Source: Gracilaria domingensis
Taxonomy: Eukaryota; Rhodophyta; Florideophyceae; Gracilariales; Gracilariaceae
DNA: 64,000 nt
Direction of reading: 5' to 3'
Assembly: GCA_022539475.1 (NCBI GenBank)
Contig: VCMS01000050.1
Span: forward strand, 268,932-332,931
Shown here: in pieces, positions 43,402 through 52,983 of the stretch
Layout: each line of letters starts with the position of its first letter
How positions within the stretch are numbered: position 1 is the first letter of the stretch
Translations under genes and position numbers: made by a program
Notes under the pieces: model-generated
Told to the model about the DNA's origin: nothing
What the model saw: only the letters and a program-made list of their open reading frames with translations
The model's database searches: none

Positions 43402-45087
43402 GTTCTATTTCCTTTTCCTTACCTGCATTGTCGTATGTGAGCTCTTTGCTTCGGGGCGAATCATGACAACAAACGCTCATCAATGCCTTTTGCAGGTATA
43501 GTATCAAGTTGCGCGTAGATAATTGTTGCATTATAGTAGGGATACCAGTTTCCGCACTGCCTCCACGTCATCATATCTTTAAACAGTTTGTGCGGAATAT
43601 TGATTACATGAAGATGAAGGGTAGTGAACCTCGGAACAGCCTCCTCAAGAGCATGAAAATTACACGCTTTTGAAAAGCTCGGTAAACTGCATGATCTTTG
43701 GAAGGCTAAATTGTCCGCAAAAGAAAATGTGAGCAACAGAGATAGGCAGTTCCTTGTTGAATGTAAAGAGTGGGAACATTGACGAGTACAGTTGGTGGCG
43801 GGGAGACGATAGAACGCATTTGGGGCTCGATAGAGCAAAGTTGTTCGTGAAGAGCGCAACACATTTCGAGGGTGAGGTAGCGTACCATCCAATGCATGGT
43901 ATGGCTATCTTTCATTTTTGGTGTTTGGAAACAGTCGACAAGAAGACATGCATTCACAGTTTAAATACAAACCTTGAAATGAAAGCAGTATCTAATGTTG
44001 TTTGAATTTTGAAGTCAAGGCTCTAATCGTTTATGAAGAGGTGATCCGTCCTCGTTTTCGTTTGTGTCCACCATCGCGTTAACCAGTATCAATACCTGTT
44101 TGACGTGAGGTGCATGTTGTACACAGTGTGAAATTGGCACTTTGCGCAGTGCTGCTATTGTCCCTTTCATCATGTGACTCATGTTACCAAGATTGTTGGT
44201 GTGAATCCGCAAAGGTCTCTCACCTTCCACGCGTCGATTCATGAAGATTTCACGCGTTTGATCTTCATGATGAACAAATACCAGAAGTGAGCAAAAGGAA
44301 CGGCCAATTATTGTGTCAAACAAAAACAGTGGGAAGAGTTCCATCTACGTGTAAGCTGTGGAGCTGCCAACACAAGTACTCCAATCATAAGGCAAAGAAG
44401 CAAAATGGTTTTGTGTGGGAGGACTGGGATCTGTTTTGAGGTCAAGAGTGATCTGTGCGCCGCTGCCGGCCACGAACCTCTTTGGCTATGACTGGTGGTC
44501 TCGCTTTGGCCAAAACGGTCGCCATGGCTACAGTCCTGCGTTCGTTCTTTCGTTGCTCCTAGCTGTCGCTCGGAAAAGTGTTGCCATGGAGCTCAACAAT
44601 TGCAAAAGCGTGGATTTGAATTTTTGCTCATGGAATCTCCACGCCAAAAAAGAAATAATTCGTGGACAGGTGTCAATAGGGGGGATGGCGATAGGATCGG
44701 TAACTGGTATCCCACGGATACCGTTGTAACTAAATCAGTGCTTTGAGAAGCGAGCTTCTCAAAGAAGAAAACCTGCAAAGCTGCTTAGACAACCCAGTTA
44801 ACGATTGAGTCAATATAAGAATAACAAAAGTTTGAGCTTGGTCATTTAAAGATGTTCTAACGATAAGGATTGTTGTATTCTATAAAAGTATTCTTTCGAA
44901 TTCTGCTGTTAAGGTTACCTCTTTCGAAGACTGCCGTAAGATTCTTTTGCCTTTGCATATAAAATCGATAAAAATTAGCATTGCTTTTGCAGCGAAAACT
45001 TAAGATATGTGTCAAGTAAAAATTGAACCTTTTAGTAAATTTAGAAATTCTTATTGACAGAAAACGTACTGATAAGCATGCTTTCCA
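43402..45087. other. Intergenic, no gene recognised
   Basis: Several short frames on both strands (e.g. 43461-43892 minus, 44015-44344 minus, 44415-44746 plus) without recognisable domains; possibly eroded gene remnants. A hairpin CTTTGAGAAGC/GCTTCTCAAAG lies at 44742-44765. The 44780-45087 part is AT-rich; its last eight bases (GCTTTCCA, 45080-45087) are a target duplication. Confidence 0.4.
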
Positions 45088-45556
45088 CAGGGCCGTATTT
45101 GTGACTCACTGACTAAGCGAAAAAATGGGTGACTAATGACTGACTGACTGCGAGGTAAAAAATATTTAGTCATTTTAGTCATAGCAAATTTTAGGTTCTT
45201 AACGATGGCGAAGTAAACGGGGAAGTCTACGTGATACCGAATTACAAGCATATTCACAAAAGTTAAGAGGTTAGACATGTCCTGTTGCGCGAAATTAAAC
45301 TCAAATGTTTCCAAAATATTGTTTGAAAACATCCAATATATTTCGATTTTTTGTTAAAAGTAAGCTTAAAGACGATTACGCAGCGCAGATTATTTTAAAT
45401 CATGCTAAATGCACCGAAGGTTCTTTGGTGGACGCGATTGCGTGTTAAGCAGAATATTTAAAGGCTTTTAATGAATAACATGACTGACTAACTGATTTTT
45501 TGTTGTCACTAGATACTAGGGGAAACTAAATTTAGTCAGTCACAAATACGCCCCTG
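45088..45556. mobile_element. hAT-like MITE, copy 1
   Basis: A 469-bp AT-rich element with inverted ends CAGGGCCGTATTTGTGACT and (minus strand) CAGGGGCGTATTTGTGACT, flanked by a perfect 8-bp duplication GCTTTCCA (45080-45087, 45557-45564). The 8-bp duplication and CAGGG ends are the signature of hAT elements. Subterminal GACTGACT/TAGTCA repeats are present. No coding capacity. Confidence 0.88.
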
Positions 45557-45564
45557 GCTTTCCA

Positions 45565-46066
45565 TGAACACTGCCAACAAATTTGGTGTTGTCTATGGAT
45601 TTCTTGAGTAGACTCTTAGAAAGAAAAAAGTAAGGTTTTGGACATATGTTACAGGCAAATCCCAATGCACTTCAAACAAGGATTTTCTTTTTGCTTAATT
45701 TTAATTTGTTTGATATTTTGTGATCTATTGTTAGTTGTCTCTCCAAAAAGTGATTTAAGTGCGCCGTGTGACACAGCGCATATATGTAAGAGATTTTTGT
45801 GTATTCTGCTACTGTTTTTGAAAAAAAGGAAGACGTGGTATGTATAGAATGAGCACTTTGACAGTGTTCCAATTTGACAGTGTCCCAATTTGTAGACTAT
45901 AGTTGCAAGAAATGGATGATAAGATGTTTTAAGACACCACCTTTTTCTAGACTAGCTCAAAATTAGATTAAGATTGCTTCAGTACCTAGAGAGAAAGAGC
46001 TTCGCTATCAGAGCTTTGAAAAAGCTTCAAAGAAAACGTCGCGAAGCTCTTTGAAATGAAACTTGT
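45565..46066. other. Intergenic, AT-rich, no gene
   Basis: No gene recognised; a 70-codon AT-rich frame (45638-45847) is unconvincing. A GCTTTGAAAAAGCTTCAAAG-type hairpin lies near 46014-46033. Confidence 0.4.
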
Positions 46067-46249
46067 AGGGCCGTATTTATGAATACCTGTTTTGCTAAAT
46101 TATGGACATTAACTGACTACTCCGGAAAAACGAGTAGTTATTATCTTATTTATTAAATACTTTTTCGGCTGTCTGACTACTAGATTTGGAGCTTTTGGGA
46201 CTATTTGACTATTCAATTCGCTATTTTGGTAGTCACAAATACGCCGCTG
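46067..46249. mobile_element. hAT-like MITE, copy 2
   Basis: A 183-bp relative of the 45088 element: ends TAGGGCCGTATTTATGA and (minus strand) CAGCGGCGTATTTGTGACT, flanked by GAAACTTG (46059-46066) and GAAACGTG (46250-46257), an 8-bp duplication with one mismatch. More decayed than copy 1. Confidence 0.75.
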
Positions 46250-46432
46250 GAAACGTGTGGGAACATTTCCTTCGTTATTGATTCAAATGTACTTGAATTA
46301 TTGACAACACTACAGGGCCACTTTCACTCTCTTTCTAGAGAGTATTTTGATGAAGAAAATATGTGGTTTCAGCTAAGAACGACGACGAGCGGGTTACGCT
46401 TCCGTACTGGCTCCGAGCACGTGTACGTTTAA

Positions 46433-46500
46433 CCCCGTTCCAGCAGGGTGAGGAAATTGCATCAACTTGTTTTTGGGTGAGATTCAGGTGAAACAGTTCC
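46433..46500. repeat. Left terminal inverted repeat of piggyBac-like element
   Basis: Starts CCCCGTTCCAGCAGGGTGAG and continues through TTTTTGGGTGAGATTCAGG; pairs with 51025-51091. Confidence 0.9.
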
Positions 46501-46650
46501 ATCTCACCCGTGCTGAGTGAGCGTGTCCCGCCGTTGGGTGAGCATCACCCGTTTTCCAGGGAAATCGGCCGTGCAACTCACCCACCGAGACCCCGCCATC
46601 ACCCAGCGGGACTGCCTCACCCGAATCAAGACCGTATTCGGGCACCATTC
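46452..46650. repeat. Subterminal GGGTGA/TCACCC cluster
   Basis: About nine copies in both orientations within 200 bp (e.g. CAGGGTGAGG, TTGGGTGAGAT, TCTCACCCG, TTGGGTGAGC, ATCACCCG, CTCACCCAC, ATCACCCAG, CTCACCCGA, TTCACCCTT). The right end carries a few more. Candidate transposase-binding sites. Confidence 0.6.
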
Positions 46651-47036
46651 ACCCTTTGTTCGAACTCGGTTCCGAACGCATAGCAATCAACAGCGTTTGC
46701 TTTTCCGTTGCTTTTACAAGCGCCAACGCTGCTTTGTCAGAACAACCTCGTACTTAATCGACGCAAACAGGCAATGATCTACAATTTCAATTAGTGCAGA
46801 CTAATAAAACAAAGTGGCTGAGCACAGGTACTTCCTTCATGTTAGTGCGCTTCGGGTTCGCATTTACAGAAACCAAAAGACAGGCGTATTTGGCAGATCA
46901 CGCACTTAGATATTAAGAATGGCGATGAGGCAACGCAAACTGCCGGTGCTTTAGGGAAGAACCTTTTTCGTGAAGTCTACAGTACAATTCGCTACAAACT
47001 AAGGAAGCCACGTGAATGCAGGTACGCTTTTAAATG

Positions 47037-50000
47037 TTAATCTTGCTCTTGGATGTTGTTATTACCATTAACTTTAACCTCTAGCTCTTCCCGGTCTTCT
47101 TCCGAAATTTTAGCCCGAATCAAAACATTCTGAGTGTGCCAAGTTTCCCAGCACTGCGAGCAAATGGCCTGTCGACAAATTACGCACCACTGGCGCTGTC
47201 GTGAACCACCTTTCTTGCGGAATTGCTTTCCTTTCTTTGTGATACTGTGACTATACGAACACAACGCGCAGTATGTATCCTTTCCTTTCACAATCCTGTG
47301 AAGCGATCTTTGTTCCAATCTTCGCCTTCTGTCGTCATCTCGATTATACATTTCTACTATATTTCTGCGGTATAGCGGTGCAATGGGGCGTTCCATAGTA
47401 AGCAATGGGTCATAGTTCAAATTTTCATTTGTACTTGCACTTGTTAGAGTAGCTGTTGAAGACGCTCCCGCAATCACACAGTATTCCTTAGCCAATTGCC
47501 TCGCAAAGTCAGAAAACGAAGCACACTTTGAAACGTTCTTTCGTATTTGGCGGTATCCATATCCGACTTTGTCCTTGAATCTCTCTGGTAGCTTTCCTTT
47601 CCTTTTCGCCATAGAAAGCCGATGCAAAACTGCCGCATTATTAACTTGAGCGCACAAAAGACGCCCAATGATGCTGACAATTGGATTCTCTGCTGCGTTG
47701 GTGTAGCAAAGGCTGGTCATCGCACGACTAAACTCATCGACCCCCCCTTTCAAGTAGTTCCAATAAACGAACGCAGTTGGACGAATCATACGTGCTGGGG
47801 GGAGAGTTCCAACCCTTCGAACGAGACTACGGTATGCCTCACTTAGAGAATAATATGACGCAAAAGAATATAAGTCCGAGGCATGTGAGGTTTGTAGCAG
47901 ATCATCATACTCCTTTGGAATAAAGTCCGAGCCCTTTCCGACCCAGTCAAAAGCACCGACCCGCAATGCAGAAATAGTAAAGCCATAATTATTCTTCAAG
48001 GACTCGTGAAAGTCCACAATCGAGACATAAATGACTTCTCCAATACCGCAGTTACTACCCTTTGCCTGCACAAACATAACTGACTTCAGGTTCAAGGTAA
48101 GAGCATGATGCAGACACTGAACTCGGTACTCCGTAGTTGGTACAAGCTCATGGAATTGCTTCAAAGAATCCTCGTTTCGACCAATATCTTTGATCATAGT
48201 TATCGCAGAAAACTTTTGCTTCCGCTTTCGAGCTTCCTCAATCGTGTTCAGAGTAGTCAGAGTCTTGATTTCTACTGCGCAAACTTGACATTCCTCTTCA
48301 CTGTCTTTGAAACTTAAAATTGCATCTGGACTGTCTGCCAGCATGGCCTCTGACTTGGACGCAACCAGGCCAACGGTTCGAATGTATTCAATTCTGATTC
48401 GGTGTGCACTGTACTGCGCATCATTGGAAGTAAAGAAAGAACCTATTGTCACGCTATTCTTCTCAAAAAAGACTGGGAGAGATTTCAGTACTTGCTGCTC
48501 ATTGAAACTCCCTTCCTTCATTCCTGCAGTACTCACGAGAGGCTTCATCACCCAAGACGTCAATGACCTTCTGTATAACCGATCAAGAAGCTTCTTCTTT
48601 TTAGCTTCTTGTCTCTGGGAAGGTGTCAGGGTGCTTTCTGTTTGAGTGGAAAGAGAAACTGTTCCACTGCGAACGTCGTCCTGTAGACTTAGCACTTTCT
48701 CAATCAGCAATGCCTTTAACAATGACTGTGATTGCCGATGACCAATTGAGGCCATCATAGACAGTATTTCATTTTTAGTCATTGCATTGAGAGATTCAAT
48801 AGTTGCTGACATGAACGAAGAAACCACAGTATCAATATTTTCGGAGGAAGGAGCTGACGTCATAGACATATTCATTGCGTGACAGAGAACTATCATTTTT
48901 GATGACAAACGTTGCTTCGTGTCCTCTTCAGTTGCCGGGAAACACTGAATCCCACTGCCAATTCGCTTTCCAGCAACCAGAGACGCGAGTGCTTCAATTG
49001 CATCTTCGCTATCTTCCGCAAGCGCTCGAAGAAATGTTTGGGTCGTACGCGAAGTAAATTGAAACGCCCTGCTAAGGAACCACCCAGGATCCTCGGATTG
49101 AAGCAATGTCACCTCTTGTAAGCGTAGAAGCAGTTGGCTTACTCTCATTCTATAAGGCGATACAACAGTTTCAGAACTGTTTGTCCTACGAGCCGCCTTA
49201 CCCATCATTTCCCTATCAAACACTGTGTGAAAAAGTTCTCTCTTTGTTGCACTCATGGGCTGCTCGTATCCTGTTTTGGGAATAAGTGTGAACTTTGTGG
49301 CCTTAAAAAGACGATCGTTGTTGTCGTACATTGTCGCAATGCGCCCACTAAAGCTTTCCCTGTACACTGCAGCTTCGACATCCCGACCAGAACAAGATTT
49401 TGCTTTTCGACGCGCGCTGTATATGGCACGGCAGCCCTGTTCGCTGACGACCATGCCCTTGTGCCGTTTCCGAATTCGGCCGTCTCCGAAAACAAAAGGA
49501 TAATCGAGACTCCGTTTATGCGTGCCAATTCCCGTAGCTCCCAATCGCTCATTGATGTAGTCAATAGTTTGCTTGCTATTGTATCCTCGATCAGACGCAA
49601 AGATTGCGTCTGTCATGGGCTTCACAGGCCATGCTGTTGGAACCCCTTGGATGAGACGGACAAGTCTTTCCCACACGTCTGTGATTTTCTCGCCTGGTCT
49701 GGAGTAGTGACTAGCAATAAACACAGGATTAAGCGCTGAACACAGTGCGTTATTAACCGGACCCAACGCCTTTTTTGGGTTGTTAACATGACTCATTGCA
49801 GTCAACTGCGCAACAGCTCTAGAACGCAACCTTTGATGGTCATCGTCGAGGCTAAAAATTGTGGTACCAGGGATATGAAGATACAGTCTTTTTACAGACG
49901 CGAGCTCGTCCTCCAGCTCAGTGATTAATGAATTAGCTCTCTGTGGAAAGTTGGACCACCCTTCTCCGTAAGACTCTACTCTCTGCCGTCTGCCGGTGGT

Positions 50001-50759
50001 GCATGACAGAGCACTCCATATTTGGTTGTATCGGATGCTTGAAATGTTCATTTGAAAGAAGAATGGCCGGTTTCGGGGAGCCGTAATTGTACTTACTGTC
50101 GACGAGTAAGAAACTGCCAAGACGTGTAAAATGATTACTTCCTTAAGCTCAAATGTAGACGTGAGCTTTTGCTTACGTGAGAACAGAACACGGTTGACAC
50201 TTTCGGTTACTTTTCCAAGTACATAATCTGGCAAGAAGACGTCAAGAACTGCCAGTCTGCTCAAGTTTGTCTGTGTTACGACGTTGAAATTACGCTGCTT
50301 TTGCTTGATTTCCTTCATAACATTGTTCAAAACGCTGTTTGCCTCAGTGACGAAACGTTTACCTAAGTGGACATTGATCTCATCCAAATCAATTGTCAAA
50401 GTATTGAAGGGAGACGCATATGTCCAATCGATCAAACCGCCTGTAGTACTTCTCGACGTTCCAATAGAATTTTCTCTCGCAATGTCACGGTCCGTAGTTA
50501 ACGAATCTGCAGAATCTCTGCTGTTCTCCATAATATTATCAATCCCATCGCTGAAAAGGGAAGACCAAATATCGCCAACAGCTACTTGCTGTGCGTCAAA
50601 GTCTGTCCTTTCAGCACATCTGTGATCAAATGCTCTTCGTCCATCGCAGTTCATCGTCTGATATACGTGACCTGCCTTCTGAGGCAAAAGAGCTTGTTTC
50701 TGAAACAGTGTCTGAATTGGAAAGCTTGTCTGATTTCGAAGGTGCGAATGAACTACCAT
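47037..50759 (-). CDS. piggyBac-like transposase with embedded PD-(D/E)XK nuclease domain
   Basis: 1240 residues from the ATG at 50759. DDE-type core: IFSLDDDHQRLRSRAV (residues 302-317, first Asp at 305-307), AIFASDRGYNS (386-396, second Asp 390), then the piggyBac hallmark WNYLKGGVDEFSRAM (1000-1014, third Asp 1008). Between the second and third Asp lies about 600 residues, including a PD-(D/E)XK nuclease signature: ADSPDAILSF (808-817), CAVEIKTLT (827-835) and YRVQCLHHAL (878-887), as in YqaJ/lambda exonuclease relatives. The C-terminus has a zinc ribbon: CALC (1164-1167), WCVIC (1191-1195), CSQCWETWH (1200-1208), typical of piggyBac. An overlapping frame (50626-51051, same strand) encodes an acidic, Ser-rich segment ending SRISDDELRWTKS, like the N-terminus of many piggyBac transposases; the first ~45 residues of the 1240 frame look random, so a frameshift or small intron near 50640 may link the two. 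About twice the length of ordinary piggyBac transposases. Confidence 0.88.
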   Translation of the reverse strand: MVVHSHLRNQTSFPIQTLFQKQALLPQKAGHVYQTMNCDGRRAFDHRCAERTDFDAQQVAVGDIWSSLFSDGIDNIMENSRDSADSLTTDRDIARENSIGTSRSTTGGLIDWTYASPFNTLTIDLDEINVHLGKRFVTEANSVLNNVMKEIKQKQRNFNVVTQTNLSRLAVLDVFLPDYVLGKVTESVNRVLFSRKQKLTSTFELKEVIILHVLAVSYSSTVSTITAPRNRPFFFQMNISSIRYNQIWSALSCTTGRRQRVESYGEGWSNFPQRANSLITELEDELASVKRLYLHIPGTTIFSLDDDHQRLRSRAVAQLTAMSHVNNPKKALGPVNNALCSALNPVFIASHYSRPGEKITDVWERLVRLIQGVPTAWPVKPMTDAIFASDRGYNSKQTIDYINERLGATGIGTHKRSLDYPFVFGDGRIRKRHKGMVVSEQGCRAIYSARRKAKSCSGRDVEAAVYRESFSGRIATMYDNNDRLFKATKFTLIPKTGYEQPMSATKRELFHTVFDREMMGKAARRTNSSETVVSPYRMRVSQLLLRLQEVTLLQSEDPGWFLSRAFQFTSRTTQTFLRALAEDSEDAIEALASLVAGKRIGSGIQCFPATEEDTKQRLSSKMIVLCHAMNMSMTSAPSSENIDTVVSSFMSATIESLNAMTKNEILSMMASIGHRQSQSLLKALLIEKVLSLQDDVRSGTVSLSTQTESTLTPSQRQEAKKKKLLDRLYRRSLTSWVMKPLVSTAGMKEGSFNEQQVLKSLPVFFEKNSVTIGSFFTSNDAQYSAHRIRIEYIRTVGLVASKSEAMLADSPDAILSFKDSEEECQVCAVEIKTLTTLNTIEEARKRKQKFSAITMIKDIGRNEDSLKQFHELVPTTEYRVQCLHHALTLNLKSVMFVQAKGSNCGIGEVIYVSIVDFHESLKNNYGFTISALRVGAFDWVGKGSDFIPKEYDDLLQTSHASDLYSFASYYSLSEAYRSLVRRVGTLPPARMIRPTAFVYWNYLKGGVDEFSRAMTSLCYTNAAENPIVSIIGRLLCAQVNNAAVLHRLSMAKRKGKLPERFKDKVGYGYRQIRKNVSKCASFSDFARQLAKEYCVIAGASSTATLTSASTNENLNYDPLLTMERPIAPLYRRNIVEMYNRDDDRRRRLEQRSLHRIVKGKDTYCALCSYSHSITKKGKQFRKKGGSRQRQWCVICRQAICSQCWETWHTQNVLIRAKISEEDREELEVKVNGNNNIQEQD

Positions 50760-51024
50760 TGCTGCCTTGGGATTTGTCTTCTTCGTTGAAATCTGAAATC
50801 AGATTTTTAGGGGCTAGCAAAGCTTTGTGGCCTTGATAGAATTGGCTCGGATTTGTTTCACCTGGAGTGAGGGAGATCAATTCATGAACAGGAGCAGAGA
50901 AAGAGAGTTGCGGCGCGTAGTTCTCCAAAGTTTGTGCAACTGAACACAGTTCAGTATGGTTCTCAGAGTTGCCAGAACTTTGGACGTCTTGACCTGTGCA
51001 TGAAGAAGAAGACTGGAGGGTGAG

Positions 51025-51091
51025 GGACTGTTTCACCTGAATCTCACCCAAAAAAAAGGTGATGCAATTTCCTCACCCTGCTGGAACGGGG
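51025..51091. repeat. Right terminal inverted repeat of piggyBac-like element
   Basis: Read on the minus strand it starts CCCCGTTCCAGCAGGGTGAG and matches 46433-46500; next to TTAA at 51092-51095. Confidence 0.9.
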
Positions 51092-51100
51092 TTAAACTTG

Positions 51101-51130
51101 CCCGGGGCGTTTAATTTAAACGACCCCGGG
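51101..51130. repeat. GC/AT palindrome next to the transposon
   Basis: A nearly perfect 30-bp palindrome: CCCGGGGCGTTTAA followed by TTTAAACGACCCCGGG, six bases beyond the TTAA of the piggyBac-like element. Confidence 0.6.
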
Positions 51131-51525
51131 TAACTGTAACCGTACCCCTGGCCTTCTACTGTCAGTCTAGCCAAAATTGAAATTGGATCAATGGTGCGTG
51201 TAGCAGCAATGAAAATCCAAATGGAATGAATTCCATCTAACTTTTTCCCAGTTTTTCTGTAGCGCGTACAGTGCTGGAAAACAGAAATGTTTTAATTTTA
51301 TTAAACCCTTTTTCTATTATTGTCAAACGTCTTCCATACCCGCATCTCCCAGACAACGTAGAATCTAAGAAGGATTAAATCATAGCCACTCATTATAAGA
51401 TTATAACTCCAGTATGATCAACGGCAGTCCTTAGATTTCTCCCCCCGCCTCAATGGTGTTCCTCTGTTTACTCGCCATACTCTTGATCAGCTGGTCGGGA
51501 ATAGCTAGGTTTCGAGTCGTTCCCC
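51131..51525. other. Intergenic upstream of the two-TM membrane protein
   Basis: Non-coding. A TATA-like TATAAGATTATAA at about 51394-51406 is about 125 bp before the next ATG. Confidence 0.4.
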
Positions 51526-52983
51526 ATGGTTGTCGTGACCAACATAGATGTGAGCGTGTTCAACATCGTCAAATATCTCATCCTGAATATCGTGATTGAC
51601 GTCATTGTCCGAAGAGGCCTGGATGGCCTAGAGCACTTTCGTCGTCGCCTAAGCTTGTATCGAGGACGTTCCGTTTCCGTGTCAGGGCTTCGCATAGATC
51701 GATACAATCTTCTTGGAACATTTAAATCCGGTCAAGTGCTCTTCGCCTCATTTCTTTTTGCGGTTACAGTCGTAGCATACACGGTGGAGGTTGGCCTCGA
51801 GTACGCAGTGGACTCGCGCGCAATTCGATATCCGTCACGAGGTAATATCACACGAGTGCAATACGAGACGGGCGTTTGTTCAGTGGAGCGTCTGGATACA
51901 GACAACAACTTCCGTCTCACTGCTCTCATCGCTGAGCAGTGTGTCACTTTCGTTGACGGAATTTATCGTTTCTACAAACCTGTGTGGACTAGTGAAACAG
52001 ACAACGATTTTGGGTTGCTGTGTGAAGCAGTGGAGCGAAATCAGCTGTACGAAGGCAGAGGTGTGTATGGTCCTCGTTTTGGAAGCGAAGGGGCTTCTAA
52101 AGTATCTGCCCTCGCTGAAGCACTCGCCAGCAACTCGCACAAATCTTTTGGTGACTCTGAGCATGCACTGGTAATAATAAACGTCACTTCCAGTGATGTG
52201 TTCCTATGGAACAGTTTTGTCACTCCTGAGGCACAGTTCATCACCTCCATGTTTGTTAAAAGCATGCCCGGTACAAGTGTGAAGTGCTTCGGGTTCACAA
52301 TGGGCCGTCGAGATCGAAATACTTTTCTCCTCCATATGTTGGGATGCGTTGATAGTTTTGCCGACGAAGGCTCATTGATTATCACCTCTGGTACAAGCTT
52401 CCTTGACGTGGAAGCATCGCAGGTCGAGGCTGAAGATTCGTTCGAATGGAGCGCGCAAGTCGCCGTTGAGGTGCGTATGCGAGTACCGTTCTACTTTCGA
52501 GGTATAGCAGAAGAGCACCCGAGTCGGGTCAACAGCACTGCGTTCGCATTTTTCCTTTCTCGTTCTTTTCCGCAGGATGTCATCAATCTTAATAAGTATG
52601 GGATTGTGTACCTGTTCTGCGATCAGATTGACATGCCGATATGGAATGGAAGTACTTGGGTAGAAGAATATGAGTTTTCATCTTCTGAGGTACGGGTGAC
52701 CGCGACAGTGGAAGAATGGGGAATAGCTCTGGTTGCATGCTGGGCGGTTATTGTGAGTTTGACGCACTTGTTAGTCACGTATGTGGCTCTTAGAAAGAGA
52801 ATGCCAGGCAAGTTAATGGGTGAAAAACATCTGCTTCGTCGGTGGGCTGAAGACAATGATGGGAATGATCCAGGGGAAGAAGCTGATAATGATGCCTTCC
52901 TGTCAGTCCAGGAAGGTAAGCATGGGGACTACATCACTGCAACTGTGAGGCGTAGCAGTTTAGGGAGAAAACGAAGACTTTAA
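51526..52983 (+). CDS. Predicted two-TM membrane protein, family unknown
   Basis: 485 residues from ATG at 51526. A hydrophobic N-terminal helix (VFNIVKYLILNIVIDVIV) is followed by a basic stretch and a membrane span VLFASFLFAVTVVAYTVEVG (about residues 71-90). A ~310-residue probably extracytoplasmic region has several Asn-x-Ser/Thr sites (NIT, NVT, NST, NGS) and scattered Cys. The second clear span is WGIALVACWAVIVSLTHLL (about 399-417), followed by an acidic then basic cytoplasmic tail (EEADNDAF, RRSSLGRKRRL). I do not recognise a domain. A gene with the same N-terminal layout starts at 63358, so this is probably a lineage-specific multigene family. Single exon, normal codon use. Confidence 0.7.
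   Translation: MVVVTNIDVSVFNIVKYLILNIVIDVIVRRGLDGLEHFRRRLSLYRGRSVSVSGLRIDRYNLLGTFKSGQVLFASFLFAVTVVAYTVEVGLEYAVDSRAIRYPSRGNITRVQYETGVCSVERLDTDNNFRLTALIAEQCVTFVDGIYRFYKPVWTSETDNDFGLLCEAVERNQLYEGRGVYGPRFGSEGASKVSALAEALASNSHKSFGDSEHALVIINVTSSDVFLWNSFVTPEAQFITSMFVKSMPGTSVKCFGFTMGRRDRNTFLLHMLGCVDSFADEGSLIITSGTSFLDVEASQVEAEDSFEWSAQVAVEVRMRVPFYFRGIAEEHPSRVNSTAFAFFLSRSFPQDVINLNKYGIVYLFCDQIDMPIWNGSTWVEEYEFSSSEVRVTATVEEWGIALVACWAVIVSLTHLLVTYVALRKRMPGKLMGEKHLLRRWAEDNDGNDPGEEADNDAFLSVQEGKHGDYITATVRRSSLGRKRRL

Larger units (their letters stand above)
46433..51091 (-). mobile_element. Complete-looking piggyBac-superfamily DNA transposon
   Basis: 4,659 bp bounded by TTAA on both sides (46429-46432 and 51092-51095), the piggyBac target. 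The terminal inverted repeats start CCCCGTTCCAGCAGGGTGAG and match over about 65 bp with few mismatches and one indel (46433-46500; 51025-51091). One large transposase gene on the minus strand fills most of the interior. Subterminal regions are dense in GGGTGA/TCACCC motifs. The near-identity of the TIRs and long open frame suggest recent activity. Confidence 0.92.

Noticed and set aside
49134-49739. 201-codon plus-strand frame
   Set aside because: Lies wholly opposite the conserved transposase catalytic region; no motif or start context of its own.
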